Assembly (NCBI RefSeq): GCF_905372335.1
Contig: NZ_CAJPOU010000006.1
Location: 1-50,509, forward strand
DNA length: 50,509 nt
Direction of reading: 5' to 3'
Source of the DNA: Streptococcus sp. A12
GTDB taxonomy: Bacteria; Bacillota; Bacilli; Lactobacillales; Streptococcaceae
Positions 49,884 to 50,509 of the stretch are shown piece by piece. Position 1 is the stretch's first letter. The number at the start of each line of letters is the position of its first letter. A model generated the notes under the pieces. It saw only the letters and a program-made list of their open reading frames with translations. It did not search any database and was not told where the DNA came from. The translations under genes and the position numbers were made by a program.

Positions 49884-49994
49884 GGTTGAGTGGGCTCTAC
49901 TACGCTGATTTCATCAGCTTTTACAGCCCTACTCAACTGTGCGGAGGTGGGACGACGAAATCGAATTCTAACGAATTACCGATTTCTGTCCCAC
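49884..49994. repeat. Highly structured intergenic element between murN and tpiA
   Basis: Two large nested hairpins with no coding. Hairpin A has arms GTTGAGT/ACTCAAC and inner CTGAT/ATCAG. Hairpin B has GTGGGAC/GTCCCAC, GAAATCG/CGATTTC and AATTC/GAATT around a TAAC loop (49947-49994). Similar 'gtgggac...gaaatcg' modules are, from memory, common intergenic repeats in viridans streptococci; copy number cannot be tested here. It probably forms the 3' untranslated region of tpiA. Confidence 0.65.
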
Positions 49995-50012
49995 TCTCTT
50001 TTTCTTGTTCGA

Positions 50013-50509
50013 TTAGTTTACGAAGTTCAACAATGCCAAGAAGCTTTCTGGATCAAGTGATGCACCACCAACAAGAGCTCCATCAACGTCTGGACAAGCC
50101 ATGTATTCAGCAACGTTTTCAGGTTTCACTGAACCACCGTATTGAACACGTACTTTGTCAGCTACTTCTTGACCGAAGTCAGCAGCTACAACGTCACGAA
50201 CAACTTTACACATTTTTTGTGCGTCGTCTTGTGAAGCTGATTTACCAGTACCGATCGCCCAGATTGGCTCGTAAGCGATAACTGATGCAGCAACTTGATC
50301 AGAAGTCAAACCAGCCAAAGCAGCAGATACTTGAGCACCTACGAATTCAGCCGCTTTACCTGCTTCGTAAGTTTCAAGACTTTCACCACAACAGATGATT
50401 GGAAGCAAACCATTAGCAAAGATAGCTTTTGCTTTTTTGTTGATGTCTTCGTCTGTTTCGTGGAAGTAGTCACGACGTTCTGAGTGACCGATTACCACGT
50501 AGTCCGTAC
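50013..50509 (-). CDS. tpiA: Triosephosphate isomerase, C-terminal part (cut by window edge)
   Basis: The last ~165 residues of the glycolytic enzyme that interconverts DHAP and GAP. It shows YVVIGHSERRDYF (catalytic His), AYEPIWAIGTGK (catalytic Glu), and the phosphate-gripping YGGSVKPEN and GALVGGASL. The frame is open to the right edge, so the N-terminal third is outside the window. The ATG/GTG-like codon at 50498 is internal, not the start. The Cys pair in ICCGE is typical of Gram-positive TpiA. Codon use is highly biased. Confidence 0.97.
   Translation of the reverse strand, partial: TDYVVIGHSERRDYFHETDEDINKKAKAIFANGLLPIICCGESLETYEAGKAAEFVGAQVSAALAGLTSDQVAASVIAYEPIWAIGTGKSASQDDAQKMCKVVRDVVAADFGQEVADKVRVQYGGSVKPENVAEYMACPDVDGALVGGASLDPESFLALLNFVN

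Noticed and set aside
1..50509. CRISPR arrays, tRNA or rRNA genes, insertion sequences, ComX (cin) boxes
   Set aside because: Looked for while reading; no regularly spaced repeats, no tRNA-like cloverleaf outside the T-boxes, no transposase and no convincing cin-box were seen. A tRNA scan and a motif search would be decisive.

Overview
The window reads as a chromosomal segment of a low-GC Firmicute, almost certainly a viridans Streptococcus of the mitis/sanguinis type. The grounds are: pheS-GNAT-pheT; gyrB next to ezrA with rodA, a DJ-1 protein and dinG upstream; prfB-ftsE-ftsX; a fibronectin-binding (PavA/FbpA) protein; MurM/MurN-type branching enzymes; and many extended -10 (TGnTATAAT) promoters. 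No rRNA, tRNA, CRISPR array, transposase or phage gene was seen. Most of the window is conserved core genome. The clearest accessory segment is about 3.0-6.5 kb.

Layout. 1-1.9 kb: a TetR-controlled MacB-type ABC exporter, cut by the left edge. 2-2.9 kb: an aldo/keto reductase. 3.0-6.5 kb: an AT-rich five-gene operon on the minus strand with two small helical secretion partners, an LXG polymorphic toxin with an unrecognised C-terminal domain, and two tandem paralogous candidate immunity proteins. 6.7-10.1 kb: a five-gene regulator/ABC-2 exporter operon. 10.3-14.7 kb: a T-box-controlled phenylalanyl-tRNA synthetase operon. 14.8-16.7 kb: a ParB-fold protein and a TrpX-like binding protein behind a Trp T-box. 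16.9-21.9 kb: FbpA, acetolactate decarboxylase, a TPR protein and an AI-2E family permease. 22-26.5 kb: lactonase, a 61-aa protein, enolase, a YueI-like protein and glycerate kinase. 26.6-36.4 kb: ezrA, gyrB, a HAD protein, a DJ-1 protein, rodA, a YeiH exporter and dinG. 36.5-40 kb: an MBL hydrolase and prfB-ftsE-ftsX, with the RF2 programmed frameshift. 40.2-45.2 kb: a phosphoesterase, an atypical aquaporin, a P-type cation ATPase behind a yybP-ykoY (Mn2+) riboswitch, and a DUF1934 protein. 45.3-49.8 kb: HD phosphohydrolase, Cof-type HAD, murM-like and murN-like genes. 49.8-50.5 kb: a strongly folded intergenic element and the 3' part of tpiA.

How the genes work together. Several units concern growth and the cell wall: EzrA, RodA, FtsEX and MurM/N. 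RNA-level control is unusually visible, with two T-boxes, one Mn2+ riboswitch and one recoding site. Five genes have an extended -10 box ending 6-10 nt before the ATG, so their transcripts should be leaderless or nearly so. The strongest candidate for something undescribed is the LXG toxin island at 3.0-6.5 kb. Its last ~105 residues match no toxin I recognise and contain no His or Cys, and it is paired with two diverged immunity paralogues. No type VII secretion apparatus is in the window, so export would depend on genes elsewhere.
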